From: JBFJKD01 sp038106145
Lineage (GTDB): Bacteria; Pseudomonadota; Gammaproteobacteria; Pseudomonadales; Porticoccaceae
Length of the DNA stretch: 64,000 nt
Assembly (NCBI GenBank): GCA_038106145.1
Contig: JAYODD010000001.1
Span: 182,557 to 246,556, forward strand
Direction of reading: 5' to 3'
Part shown: piece after piece, positions 45,663 to 55,021 of the stretch
How the letters are laid out: every line of letters starts with the position of its first letter
How positions within the stretch are numbered: the first letter of the stretch is position 1
The notes under the pieces: model-generated
The model's database searches: none
Told to the model about the DNA's origin: nothing
The model's input: the letters and a program-made list of their open reading frames with translations, nothing else
Program-made: the position numbers and the translations under genes

Positions 45663-46304
45663 CTAGAAACTGATACCCAGCGCCTGCCCGAGGTCCTCGA
45701 TAGCCTGGTGTTCGGAGACCACCTTGATGGTGGTCATGCCCAGGGCCCGCGCGGGCTTCAGGTTGATACCGAGGTCGTCAAGATAGACCACTTCCTCTGG
45801 CGCAACCTGCAGGCGGCTACAGGCCAGTTGGTAGAATCGGGTTTCCGGTTTACGCATGCCCTCGACGCTCGATTCGAGGACGTGCTCGAATAAATTCATT
45901 ACCGCATCGACCGCGCGGGCCCCTGGCGTGTCGGTATCGTTATTCGGGTGGTTGCGGGGCCGTATATTGTTGGTGAGACAGGCAACCCGGAAATCCTGTT
46001 TCACGCGCTCGAGCACCGCCACCATGCGTGGGCGCACCTCACCGTCGAGTAGACGCAGGACCTCGGCACCGCGGATGGCGTGCCCAGCGGCACCCGATTC
46101 GACAGCAAAAGCGCGGTCAAACTCCTGTACCGAAATGCGATTCGCCTCCAGCTGTGCCCAGGCATTGTGGTCGGGATTGGTGGCGTTGAGCGAGCGGATG
46201 AAATTCCGCGGATAACCCCGTTGTTCTTCAAAACGATTGAATGCATCAAAAGGCGACGTGGTGAGCACTCCGCCAAAATCCCATAAAACAGCTCGTATCT
46301 TCAT
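45663..46304 (-). CDS. HAD-family hydrolase (sEH-N/ACAD10-like)
   Basis: The 213-aa HAD phosphatase-fold protein from the ATG at 46304. Motif I is LWDFGGVL, so the second Asp of DxD is replaced by Gly. Motif II is CLTNNI. Motif III/IV is RKPETRFYQLA and VVYLDDLGINLKPARALGM. The DFGGV pattern matches the soluble epoxide hydrolase N-domain/ACAD10 class, where DxG occurs and phosphatase activity may be limited. Frame opens upstream to 46370 without support. Confidence 0.83.
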   Translation of the reverse strand: MKIRAVLWDFGGVLTTSPFDAFNRFEEQRGYPRNFIRSLNATNPDHNAWAQLEANRISVQEFDRAFAVESGAAGHAIRGAEVLRLLDGEVRPRMVAVLERVKQDFRVACLTNNIRPRNHPNNDTDTPGARAVDAVMNLFEHVLESSVEGMRKPETRFYQLACSRLQVAPEEVVYLDDLGINLKPARALGMTTIKVVSEHQAIEDLGQALGISF

Positions 46305-46669
46305 GTCTGAGGCGCCCCTGCGCCGTGGCGTGGTAGTTTGCGCACCCTGGTTGGCGAACGCGGCGGCCAACCTGGCCGATCAGTATAGCGTCGATGAGGA
46401 TTGACTGAATACGGATCACCTTGCGCAAAATTTTTTTGGACATTTGTTATGCATTCGGCGCGCCCGTAAAAAAATGATTGCTTTTCCCGCGGATAGCCCC
46501 TTAAATCATCGCCAATCGGGCCAATTAATTGCCCTGTAGCCACGGTCATCGGGACGTTTTGGAGGAGCCGCCGTTTCCATGTCGAGAGCGACAACACGCC
46601 ATTCCAGCGCCGCATGATTAGCCCTTCCCTCCTACTCCTGATCGACCGCATGGGACGCGCGCTCACCCC
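46305..46669. other. intergenic region upstream of ptsP
   Basis: These 365 bp between the HAD gene (-) and ptsP (+) show no gene. GGAGGAG at about 46561 precedes a 12-codon frame, too short to support. rppH, the usual neighbour of ptsP, is not here. Confidence 0.5.
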
Positions 46670-48925
46670 ATGAAAAACTCGCTCACGACGCTGAGGAAAA
46701 TTGTTCAGAAGGTCGCCACGGCGCCGACACCCGACCAACAAACCGCAACACTGGTGATGGAAATTCAGGCCGCCATGAAAGTGGACGTGTGCAGCCTGTA
46801 TCTGGCCGATGGCGTAGATGAACTGGTGCTGGCGGCGACCCAGGGCCTGGCGTCCGAGGCGGTGGGCAAGGTGCGGATGAAAATTGGCGTTGGTCTGGTG
46901 GGCACCACTGCTTTGACCCGCCATCCCCTCAACGTGGAAAACGCCCTGACCCACGAAAAGTATCGTTATTTCCCCGAAACCGGCGAAGAGTCCTATCGCG
47001 GATTTATGTGTGTGCCCCTGATCAATATGCGGCAACTGGTTGGGGTGCTGGTGGTACAGCAAAAACGCCGCCGCAAGTTTACGGACGATGAAGAGGCCTT
47101 TCTCGTCACCATGGCCGCGCAGTTGGCTGGCATTTCCCAGCAGATAGTCGCGCAACAGGAGCGTACGGCCACACCCGCCAGGGTCCCTGGGGTAAAACGC
47201 GTCGCGGGGGTCAGGGGCGCGGCGGGTATTGGGATTGGTAAGCTGCATCTGATTGCCGATGGCGGATTTGGCGCTGTACCCGATTGTAAAACCGACAATA
47301 TTGATCTGGAAATCACCGCATTTCGCGAGGCGCTGCGGCTTACCCGGCATGAACTGGAGGAGGGCGCCGCCAGTCTGTCCGCCAGTCTGCCGGGGGATGT
47401 GACGGAAATTTTTGCCGTGTACCGCATGTTGCTGGACAACAGTAATCTGACTGGCGATATCGAATTGGAGATTCGACAGGGCAACTGGGCCCCCGGCGCG
47501 ATTCGCAGCGTGGTCGACAAATACGCTTTGCAATTCGAGACCATGGATGACCCCTATTTTCGCGCGCGGGGCGAAGATATTCGCAACATCGGTGGCAAGT
47601 TGTATAACAAGCTGGCGGGGAAGACGTTCGTTCCTACCACCGCCACCGATCTGATCCTGGTGGGTGATCTGATCAGTATTACGGATCTCGCCCGTTATCG
47701 CACCGAGCAGGTTGTCGGCATTGTGTGTACTTCCGGGTCGGCGCTGTCGCACACCGCCGTGTTGGCCAACGCGCTGGGTATTGCCGCCGTCATGGGTACG
47801 GGGGAGATAAAAGGTCTGGAGGAAAGCGCGCCGGCGATCGTCGATGGTTATCAGGGGGAAGTGGTGTTCGATGCCCCCGAGGCGTTGGTGGCGGAGTATC
47901 GCGGGGTGCGCGATCGGGAGCGCAACCTGCTGCGCGAACTGGAACACTTGAAAGACGAACCGGCGGTGACCCTGGATCGGGTCTCTATCCGGCTGTACAC
48001 CAACACCGGGCTGATGGCGGATATCTCGCCGGGCCTGCTGCGCGGTGCCCAGGGGGTGGGACTATACCGTTCGGAAATTCCGTTTATGATCCACGATAAC
48101 TTTCCGACCGAGGAAGAACAGTGCTCCGTTTACCGGCATGTGCTGGAAGCGTACCGCAATAAGCCAGTGTACATTCGTACCCTCGATATCGGTGGGGACA
48201 AGGCCCTGCCTTATTATGCTTTTAAGGAGGACAATCCCTGTCTGGGATGGCGCGGGATTCGCTTCACACTGGATAATGCCGCAATATTTATGACCCAGGT
48301 GCGGGCCATGTTGCGCGCCTCGGTGGGGATCGATAACCTGCACATATTGCTGCCTATGGTCAGCCGGGTCGACGAGGTCAGCAGTTTTCGAGAAATTCTG
48401 CTCGACGCGCTGGGCCAACTGCAGGCGGAAGGTTACCCCGTTGCGGTGCCCAGAATCGGCATTATGGTTGAAGTCCCCGGGGCCATCACCCTGCTTCCCT
48501 TTCTTGCCCACCGGATTGACTTTATTTCGATAGGATCCAACGATCTCGCGCAATATTTACTGGCGGTAGACCGCAATAACCCCCGCGTGTCGGGCATGTT
48601 TGATAACCTGCACCCGGCAGTACTGCACCAGGTGCACCATATTATTCAGACCGCCAAGCGTCTCGACCTGCCAGTCAGCCTGTGCGGCGAAATGGCCGCC
48701 GATCCACTGGCGGCGCTGTTGTTGGTAGGTATGGGGATCGATACCCTGAGTATGAGCGCCTATAATTTACCCAAGATAAAATGGCTGATTCGTTCGATCG
48801 CGTTCGATGACGCCGCCACCATACTGGAGAAAGCCCTGATGCTGGAACACGAAAAGGAAATTCGATCCATGGTTAAATCCGAGCTCGTTGCACGCGGCCT
48901 TGGCAACATCGTGGCGTTGGCTTAA
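46670..48925 (+). CDS. ptsP: PTS phosphotransferase enzyme I, nitrogen type
   Basis: The 751-aa EI-Ntr passes phosphate from phosphoenolpyruvate to NPr in the nitrogen PTS. A GAF domain (about 15-160) is followed by the PEP-utiliser N-terminal domain with ETMDDPYFRARGEDIRNIG, the phospho-histidine H361 in SGSALSHTAVLA, and the PEP-binding TIM barrel with LYRSEIPFM, TLDIGGDKALPY and FFSIGSNDL-type FISIGSNDLAQY. Ends with CGEMAADPLAALLLVGMGI. The RLAN/ATP-grasp gene starts 5 bp after its stop. Confidence 0.95.
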   Translation: MKNSLTTLRKIVQKVATAPTPDQQTATLVMEIQAAMKVDVCSLYLADGVDELVLAATQGLASEAVGKVRMKIGVGLVGTTALTRHPLNVENALTHEKYRYFPETGEESYRGFMCVPLINMRQLVGVLVVQQKRRRKFTDDEEAFLVTMAAQLAGISQQIVAQQERTATPARVPGVKRVAGVRGAAGIGIGKLHLIADGGFGAVPDCKTDNIDLEITAFREALRLTRHELEEGAASLSASLPGDVTEIFAVYRMLLDNSNLTGDIELEIRQGNWAPGAIRSVVDKYALQFETMDDPYFRARGEDIRNIGGKLYNKLAGKTFVPTTATDLILVGDLISITDLARYRTEQVVGIVCTSGSALSHTAVLANALGIAAVMGTGEIKGLEESAPAIVDGYQGEVVFDAPEALVAEYRGVRDRERNLLRELEHLKDEPAVTLDRVSIRLYTNTGLMADISPGLLRGAQGVGLYRSEIPFMIHDNFPTEEEQCSVYRHVLEAYRNKPVYIRTLDIGGDKALPYYAFKEDNPCLGWRGIRFTLDNAAIFMTQVRAMLRASVGIDNLHILLPMVSRVDEVSSFREILLDALGQLQAEGYPVAVPRIGIMVEVPGAITLLPFLAHRIDFISIGSNDLAQYLLAVDRNNPRVSGMFDNLHPAVLHQVHHIIQTAKRLDLPVSLCGEMAADPLAALLLVGMGIDTLSMSAYNLPKIKWLIRSIAFDDAATILEKALMLEHEKEIRSMVKSELVARGLGNIVALA

Positions 48926-48930
48926 CCCCG

Positions 48931-50403
48931 ATGTCGAATCTCTATGTCGTTGTCGATAATCTCGCTTCCTGGGCACCTTATTTCAGCACCGAACAGGTGA
49001 TTACCGCCCAGAGCTATCTATCAACGCCGGATTACCGGCGCGCGGATGGTCAGATCTACAACCTGTGCCCCGATTTCAGTTACCGCAGCGAGGGCTATTA
49101 CTGTTCGTTGTTGGCGCAGGCCAGGGGGCAGAGAATTATGCCGTCGGTGCGCACCATCAACGAAGTGGCGAGTGGTGCTCTGATCAAGCTAAATGTGGAT
49201 GTGCTCACTAAAGTGCAGCGCTATCTGGATGGTGCGATGCTCCAGGGCGAAGGGCATTTCACGATTAAAATATTTTTTGGTAAAACGCGTATCCCCGAGT
49301 TGCAGAAATTAGCGCGGAAAATGTTCGAGGCGTTTCCGGCGCCGATTCTTGAAGTGGAGTTCGACCGCCAACTCAAGTGGCAAATAAGCGCTGTCCGCCT
49401 CGGCAAATTACAGAGTCTTGGCGATCAGGAACAGGACGAGTTTTCCGAAGCGCTGGACGGTTTCAGTAAAAAAATCTGGCGTACGCCGCGTGCCGGTAAA
49501 TCTTCTCGTTTCGATTTGGCGATTCTTGTCGATCCCGAGGAAGCGATGCCGCCGAGTAACAAGGGCGCGTTACAGAAATTTGTGCAACAGGCAAAATTGT
49601 TGAACTTGGATGTCGATTTGATTGTGCCCCAGGAAATCAATCGATTGCTTGAATACGATGCGCTGTTTATTCGTCAAACCACGTCTGTCAATCATGCGAC
49701 CTACGCATTTGCGCAGCTGGCGGCGCGGCACAATATGCCGGTAATCGACGATCCGGACTCCATTATCAAATGTACCAACAAAGTATTTTTGCACGAACTG
49801 TTGACCTCGAATCGGGTCGCGGTACCGAAGTCGGTCATGCTGTTCAGCGGCAGTCCGCTGAATTACGAGGCGTTGGTGGAACAACTGGGCGCGCCGCTGG
49901 TGCTCAAGATTCCCGACGGCTCATTCTCCGTGGGCATTGTTAAAACCAGCAATGCCGATGAATTCGGGGTGGCAATGAAAGAATTGTTTGCCCAGTCTTC
50001 CGTGATTATTGCGCAGGAATACATTCCAACGGAATTTGACTGGCGCATCGGCGTGCTTAACGGACGGGCCCTGTATGCATGCAAATACCTGATGGCCCGG
50101 GGCCACTGGCAGATATACAATCACCAGGGGGACAGTGTGAAATCCGGGGGATTTGAAACGGTCGCCGTGCACAAGGTGCCGCGCCCGGTGCTTAAGGCGG
50201 CGCTGAAGGCCGCGTCTCTGGTCGGCAATAGCCTGTATGGGGTCGATCTCAAGGCGACGCAGAGTGCGGTAGTGGTGATCGAAGTAAACGATAACCCCAA
50301 TATTGATAAAGGTGTGGAAGACGCTTATCTCGGCGACGATCTCTACCGTATGATTCTCGAGGAATTCGTGCGCCGTCTCGAAGCCCGCGGCCGGGCCCAC
50401 TGA
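48931..50403 (+). CDS. RLAN-domain RimK-family ATP-grasp ligase
   Basis: The 490-aa protein has an N-terminal RLAN domain (about 1-200; MSNLYVVVDNLASW and TPDYRRADGQIYNLCPDFSYRSEGYYCSLLA). A C-terminal ATP-grasp follows, with IDDPDSIIKCTNKVFLHELL, VLKIPDGSFSVGIVK, AQEYIPTEFDWRIGVLNG and the metal-binding VVIEVNDNPNIDKG. It is predicted to join an amino acid or amine to a carboxylate through an acyl-phosphate, but its product is not known. Starts 5 bp after ptsP and is 5 bp from the GNAT gene; the GNAT pairing is recurrent in Proteobacteria. Confidence 0.9.
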   Translation: MSNLYVVVDNLASWAPYFSTEQVITAQSYLSTPDYRRADGQIYNLCPDFSYRSEGYYCSLLAQARGQRIMPSVRTINEVASGALIKLNVDVLTKVQRYLDGAMLQGEGHFTIKIFFGKTRIPELQKLARKMFEAFPAPILEVEFDRQLKWQISAVRLGKLQSLGDQEQDEFSEALDGFSKKIWRTPRAGKSSRFDLAILVDPEEAMPPSNKGALQKFVQQAKLLNLDVDLIVPQEINRLLEYDALFIRQTTSVNHATYAFAQLAARHNMPVIDDPDSIIKCTNKVFLHELLTSNRVAVPKSVMLFSGSPLNYEALVEQLGAPLVLKIPDGSFSVGIVKTSNADEFGVAMKELFAQSSVIIAQEYIPTEFDWRIGVLNGRALYACKYLMARGHWQIYNHQGDSVKSGGFETVAVHKVPRPVLKAALKAASLVGNSLYGVDLKATQSAVVVIEVNDNPNIDKGVEDAYLGDDLYRMILEEFVRRLEARGRAH

Positions 50404-50408
50404 CCGGC

Positions 50409-50870
50409 ATGCAGTCCGCTGGCAAGCCGCGTATTCGCATCGGTCATGCGCGGGATCTTCCCGCTCTCGTCGCGCTGGAAAAAAATACATTTGATGACGA
50501 TCGGTTCAGCCGCCGCCAATTCCACTGGCTGCTCACCCGGGCTAACGGGTATTTTCTGGTGTCCGAGGTAAATCAGGTGCTTGTCGGTTACGTTATTGGA
50601 TTGTACCGACGCAATTCACGTATTTGTCGCTGTTACGGACTGGCGGTTGCCGCGCCATTCAGGGGTGGTAGTCTCGCGCAGCAACTGATGGGGAAATTGC
50701 GGGCGGATGCGATACGGCGCCGCTGTGTCGCAATCAGTCTGGAGGTGCGTACCGATAACCAGCGCGCGATTAATTTTTATCGCCGCCTCGGTTTTCAGCA
50801 CTATCAAGAACTGCCGAAATACTACGACCACGGCGCGGATGGTCTGCGCCTGCGGATGGTGGTGGCATGA
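50409..50870 (+). CDS. GNAT N-acetyltransferase paired with the ATP-grasp ligase
   Basis: A 153-aa GNAT: RIGHARDLPALVALEKNTF at the start, AVAAPFRGGSLAQQLMGKL for acetyl-CoA and NFYRRLGFQHYQELPKYY at the end. Related genes that partner the RLAN/ATP-grasp enzyme often continue into a C39-type peptidase domain, which is missing here. Starts 5 bp after the ligase and is surely cotranscribed with it. It may acetylate the product of the ligase. Confidence 0.85.
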   Translation: MQSAGKPRIRIGHARDLPALVALEKNTFDDDRFSRRQFHWLLTRANGYFLVSEVNQVLVGYVIGLYRRNSRICRCYGLAVAAPFRGGSLAQQLMGKLRADAIRRRCVAISLEVRTDNQRAINFYRRLGFQHYQELPKYYDHGADGLRLRMVVA

Positions 50871-51359
50871 TACACAGACTTTTCTGCAAGGGTTGGTCTC
50901 TCGATTGTCTCGGAATAATTGCCATCAGTGACTGTGCGGCCCGGACAGGTACAACAGCGCATCGGTAAGTGCGGGGTGAATTGCACAAAACTCGGTCGGG
51001 TTTAAAGCCCGCACGCGCCAGGGTTTTCTGCGGTTGGAGCTGCTGGTCCGCCAGCAAAACCGGGGTTGCCGAAGTGCGGTTTGCCACGGACATTGCGTTA
51101 AGCGCCATTATTCTGGCATGCCGGCAGTCCCCACGAAAGTATTGTCTTACTTCGGTTGGGTGGCGAGAAGGTGAGATCGGGTTCAATATCGACGTTACCG
51201 AGACATAAACAGGCAAATTTTGTCAGGAGCCGACGATTGTGTTTGTTTACGGCCGTCGCCTGACGTAGCATTTGCGCCTGTCTTTTTCTGCGCGCCCGGT
51301 TGGCAGGCGGTTTGTACAAAGTATTTCTGTCTGACCAGGACACATAAACGAGTTTGCAA
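50871..51359. other. intergenic region without recognised gene
   Basis: This 489-bp gap precedes sbtA. Open frames on both strands (for example 50969-51208) show no known domain or good start. It could hold the decayed remainder of a GNAT/C39 fusion, but I see no peptidase motif. Confidence 0.45.
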
Positions 51360-52310
51360 ATGAGTGCGCTGGATCCAATCATCCTGTTTTTTTTACTGGG
51401 GCTGGCTGCTGGTCTCATGCGTTCGGCCCTGCGCCTGCCCGCGGCGGTGTACGAGTTTGTCAGCATTCTGCTGTTGCTGGCCATCGGGCTTAAGGGCGGG
51501 ATCGAGCTGGCCAGGCAGCCGTTTGCCATGCTGCTGCCACAAATGCTGGCCGTGTTGGCCATGGGCCTTCTGCTGCCCCTGGTGGCTTTTCCGGTTTTGC
51601 TCTACGCCGGGCGTTTCAAGCGCGCGGACGCCGCTTCCATCGCCGCGCATTATGGGTCCGTGAGCGTTGGCACCTACGCCGTGGCGGTGGCGTACTTTGC
51701 GACGCAGGGTATTACCTTCGAAGAACATATGCCCTTGCTGCTGGTACTGCTGGAAATTCCGGCTATTCTGGTGGGCATAGTACTGGCCCGGGGGCTGTCG
51801 CGCGAAACGCACTGGGGCGCGGTGGCCCACGAGGTGTTTTTAGGCAAAGGTATTGTCCTGTTGCTGGGTGGCTTGCTGATTGGCTGGGCCGCCGGTCCGG
51901 ATGGCCTCTCGTCCATCGCGCCGTTGTTCTTTGATCTGTTCAAGGGTGTGCTGGCGATTTTCCTGCTGGAGATGGGCCTGCTTGCCGCGGCACAGGTCGG
52001 CGTACTGCGTCAGTACGGCCCATTTTTGCTGGTGTTTGGCATCGCGATGCCATTATTTTCCGCCGTTATCGGTACCGGCCTGGCGTGGATGCTGGGGCTA
52101 TCGGTCGGCGGTGCCGCCATGTTGGCCACGCTGGCGGCAAGTGCGTCCTATATTGCAGTACCGGCGGCGATGCGTATTTCCGTGCCGGAGGCTAATCCAA
52201 CCCTGTCGTTGACGGCATCATTAGGGGTAACCTTTCCCTTTAACGTGCTGGTGGGTATTCCGATCTATTATGCGTTCGCCGCAAAGGCGTATGCGTGGCT
52301 GGGGGGATGA
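51360..52310 (+). CDS. sbtA: SbtA-type sodium-dependent bicarbonate transporter
   Basis: About 316 aa with ten or so membrane helices in two inverted halves: IILFFLLGLAAGLMRSALR, YEFVSILLLLAIGLKGG, HYGSVSVGTYAVA, FLLEMGLLAA and ASYIAVPAAMRISVPEANP. Matches the SbtA (DUF897) family known from cyanobacteria and found in many heterotrophs. The ATG at 51360 is used; TTG at 51354 is in frame. The PII-like sbtB follows 6 bp after the stop, which strongly supports the call. Confidence 0.92.
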   Translation: MSALDPIILFFLLGLAAGLMRSALRLPAAVYEFVSILLLLAIGLKGGIELARQPFAMLLPQMLAVLAMGLLLPLVAFPVLLYAGRFKRADAASIAAHYGSVSVGTYAVAVAYFATQGITFEEHMPLLLVLLEIPAILVGIVLARGLSRETHWGAVAHEVFLGKGIVLLLGGLLIGWAAGPDGLSSIAPLFFDLFKGVLAIFLLEMGLLAAAQVGVLRQYGPFLLVFGIAMPLFSAVIGTGLAWMLGLSVGGAAMLATLAASASYIAVPAAMRISVPEANPTLSLTASLGVTFPFNVLVGIPIYYAFAAKAYAWLGG

Positions 52311-52316
52311 GAGCAA

Positions 52317-52628
52317 ATGACGCAGAGCAATGAACGCACGCGCAAACTGTTGACCATTATCACCGAGGCCGCTGTTGAAGCGTCTCTGGTGCGAGATATC
52401 GAACGGCTGGGCGCCCACGGTTACACCGTTACCGACGCCCGCGGCAAGGGCAGTCGCGGGGCGCGCAACGCCGGCTGGGAAACCAGCAGCAACATACACA
52501 TCGAGGTGGTGTGTGACGCCAATACCGCGCAGGCAATTGCCGCGCACCTGCAGGCCCACTATTACGCCAACTACGCGATGATTATGTTTACCATGGACGT
52601 TGAAGTGTTACGCCCGGAAAAATTTTAA
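52317..52628 (+). CDS. sbtB: PII-like regulator SbtB
   Basis: The 103-aa PII-fold protein: KLLTIITEAAVEASLVRDI, GAHGYTVTDARGKGSRGARN (T-loop base), NIHIEVVCD and MFTMDVEVLRPEKF. SbtB binds adenine nucleotides, including cAMP in cyanobacteria, and closes SbtA. Its ATG lies 6 bp after the sbtA stop, so the pair is coupled. Confidence 0.92.
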   Translation: MTQSNERTRKLLTIITEAAVEASLVRDIERLGAHGYTVTDARGKGSRGARNAGWETSSNIHIEVVCDANTAQAIAAHLQAHYYANYAMIMFTMDVEVLRPEKF

Positions 52629-52801
52629 TGAGCGCATGAAAAACCGTGATGTTGATGGAGATAAGGTGCGAGTCAGAAAGTGGCGCTGTCGCGCTTGTTT
52701 TCCAGGAAATAACAGGCGGCTATATTTATTAACGCCCTATAGATCAATGGCATATGAAAGTACGCGCAAATATAGCGCACGTTTAGCGTTGAGGTGATCT
52801 C

Positions 52802-53674
52802 GTGGACAAAAAAACTATACTGTATATTTTATCGAGTAATTACTCTGGATCGACACTGTTATCCCTGATGTTGGGAGCCCATAGTAGAGCGATCCAGATA
52901 GGCGAAGCCAAGGTGTTGCGTCGCGTGGATAGTTCGAGGCCGCCGTGCGTAATATGTGGTGTGGAAAACATTTGTGCCGTCAACGAGGGTATTACACCCG
53001 AAAACGTTGATCGTCTATACGATATCCAATTTGAGCGCTGGCCATCTGTCGAAGTAATAGTCGACAATTCAAAAAAACCCTATTGGGCCGAGCGATTTTT
53101 ATCTCAGAGTGCCAAGTACAATTTGAAATTTATCCACCTTGTTCGCGACCCCAGATCCCTGGTGCGGCGCTGGGATATAAAGTTTAATACTTGGTCGAAT
53201 GTGCTGGTGCAACGTTGGCGCGCGATCCGACATTCAAAAAATATCTATTTAAAAGATCCATTTTGTAGTAACACCACTTTGTATGCGTACAAATGGTTGC
53301 GCCAGAATCAAAATATTTCCGAATTTCTGGCGCGCTACAAGTTGGAGCACCGCGTGGTAAATTATTGTGATTTAGTTACTAATACCGAAGCCGAATTACG
53401 CCAATTGAATGACTATGTCGGCCTTGAATATGAAAAACAACAGGAAACCTACTGGGAAGTCAAACAGCATGGAGGTGGAAAGACTTCCGATATCTTGGCG
53501 CGTGGAGGCATTCATAAAGATTTGCGTTGGCAGGATTATTTGACGGAAAGAACAAAGTTAACCATTTCCGAGAACGGCATGATAAATAATTACCTGGCCG
53601 GACTGGGGCTGAGATTTTCTGAAGACGGTTTAGTCGGATTATCTGAGTCTGTACGAGATAAGAGTGTTGCCTGA
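52802..53674 (+). CDS. sulfotransferase
   Basis: A 290-aa PAPS-dependent sulfotransferase fold. The 5'-phosphosulfate loop is SSNYSGSTLLSLMLGAHS near the N-terminus and the 3'-phosphate motif is HLVRDPRSLVRRW (about 113-125). The GTG start follows GAGGTGA. The gene is clearly richer in A and T than its neighbours, and its codons differ, suggesting horizontal transfer. Acceptor unknown; such enzymes sulfate glycans or small molecules. Just upstream of the broken Rieske gene, near the ssrA 3' end. Confidence 0.87.
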   Translation: MDKKTILYILSSNYSGSTLLSLMLGAHSRAIQIGEAKVLRRVDSSRPPCVICGVENICAVNEGITPENVDRLYDIQFERWPSVEVIVDNSKKPYWAERFLSQSAKYNLKFIHLVRDPRSLVRRWDIKFNTWSNVLVQRWRAIRHSKNIYLKDPFCSNTTLYAYKWLRQNQNISEFLARYKLEHRVVNYCDLVTNTEAELRQLNDYVGLEYEKQQETYWEVKQHGGGKTSDILARGGIHKDLRWQDYLTERTKLTISENGMINNYLAGLGLRFSEDGLVGLSESVRDKSVA

Positions 53675-53732
53675 AAAAATATGCATGAGAATATACTCTA
53701 AAATTTCGATCGATTAACGCAAAAGGGGAAAC

Positions 53733-54821
53733 ATGTTTCTGAAAAATTGCTGGTATTGTGCGGGCTGGGACTTTGAAGTTACACAGGGCAAGGATGCGAT
53801 CGTCGCGCGCAAAATTGCGGGCAAGCGCGTGGTGTTGTATCGCAAACCGGGTGGCGAACTTGTCGCCATGGCTGACGAGTGCCCCCATCGCCAGGCTGCG
53901 CTATCCCTCGGGCGCAAGGAAGGCGACTCGTTGCGTTGCATGTACCATGGTATGAAATTCGATGCGAGTGGCAAGTGCACGGAAATTCCCGGTCAAGATC
54001 GTATTCCACCCCGTGCCTGTGTGCGCGTGTACCCCGTCGTCGAAAAAGACAACTGGATATGGGTGTGGATGGGCGACCCGGCGCAGGCTGATCAGACCTT
54101 GATCTGTAGCGCGGTCGGTCCGGGACATCCCGAATTCAATATCCGGCCGAGCCATATCCAGATCGCAGCGGATTATCGGCTGGAAATTGCGAACTTGGCA
54201 GACCTGTCCCATAGTTCTTTTACACACAGTGCGACTATCGCAATGGGATTGGCATAGGCACTTGCCAAACCCGAGCACAAAATCATTCCACGTGGCGTTA
54301 AGACCGATTACTGGGTGCGCAGTGTTCCATTACCGAAATTCGTACAGCACCTTTTCCCCGAGGGCTTTCTGTGCGATGCAAACTTCGATATTACTCAGAC
54401 CGTACCCTGTAACTGGATTCTCCACTTTCGCGTATTCACGGCGGGTACGAATACGGAGGGTGAATCGAACGGCGAACTCGTGCTCGATTCCTGGAGCTGC
54501 CAGGCGATCACCCCGCGCGACGAACAAACGGTGGATTACTATTATTCATGGGGCGTCAGCAAGGCGACAGACCAACCGGGACTCAGCGACCTGCTCAAGG
54601 ACGGCCTCGACGCTGCCTTCGCAGAAGATAAAGCCATGCTCGAGGCACAACAGGTCCGCATGCGCGAAAACCCAAATTTCTCGTCCATCGCGATTGCGGC
54701 TGATGCGGGCCCCGTTCGAATGCTGTCTGTACTCGACAAACTACTACAGCAAGAGGCTGTCGCGGAGAAAGAAGCTGCAGGGACCTGGTGCGAAAGGAGG
54801 TTGTCCGTGAGCGTCAGGTAG
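53733..54821 (+). pseudogene. Rieske ring-hydroxylating oxygenase (VanA-like), interrupted by an amber codon
   Basis: The frame reads MFLKNCWYCAGW, then the Rieske motif CPHRQ...CMYHGMKF. The mononuclear-iron site NLADLSHSSFTH (about 152-163) follows. A TAG at 54255-54257 then stops it after 174 codons. The frame continues without any shift from ALAKPEHKIIPRGV to 54821, giving about 362 residues in total, the usual length of vanillate O-demethylase oxygenases. Both halves are otherwise intact, so this is a recent nonsense change, a sequencing error or programmed readthrough. No reductase partner is adjacent. Confidence 0.85.
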
Positions 54822-54983
54822 TCCTCACCTGATTACAGTAGTCAAAATCAAACGATTCCGGCTCGCATGATTTCACACTGGCCTCTCAAACTGCCGGTCT
54901 GATCTTTTTGCCCCTTGCGACAGGCGCGCTTTGGTTGCGTCGCCCGCAGCATAATTACGTCTTATTTAGCTGCCAGGGGCCAC

Positions 54984-55011
54984 AAAAAACCCCGCTCCCT
55001 TGGGGTAGCGG
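54984..55011 (-). terminator. terminator downstream of ssrA
   Basis: On the minus strand CCGCT and AGCGG close a stem that also contains CCC/GGG, followed by GGTTTTTT. It lies 11 bases after the tmRNA 3' end. Confidence 0.75.
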
Positions 55012-55021
55012 CGTCAGTTAT

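Noticed and set aside
46605..46625. 12-codon frame after GGAGGAG before ptsP as a leader peptide
   Set aside because: Too short, no run of regulatory codons, and no attenuator hairpin follows.
46301..47947. 548-codon minus-strand frame over ptsP
   Set aside because: Lies antisense to the well-conserved ptsP and HAD genes; composition is His/Gly/Arg-rich with no domain.
54822..55021. Second copy of the ssrA 3' end as an attachment site
   Set aside because: I looked for a repeat of the T-arm and 3' end sequence near the sulfotransferase and Rieske genes and saw none.
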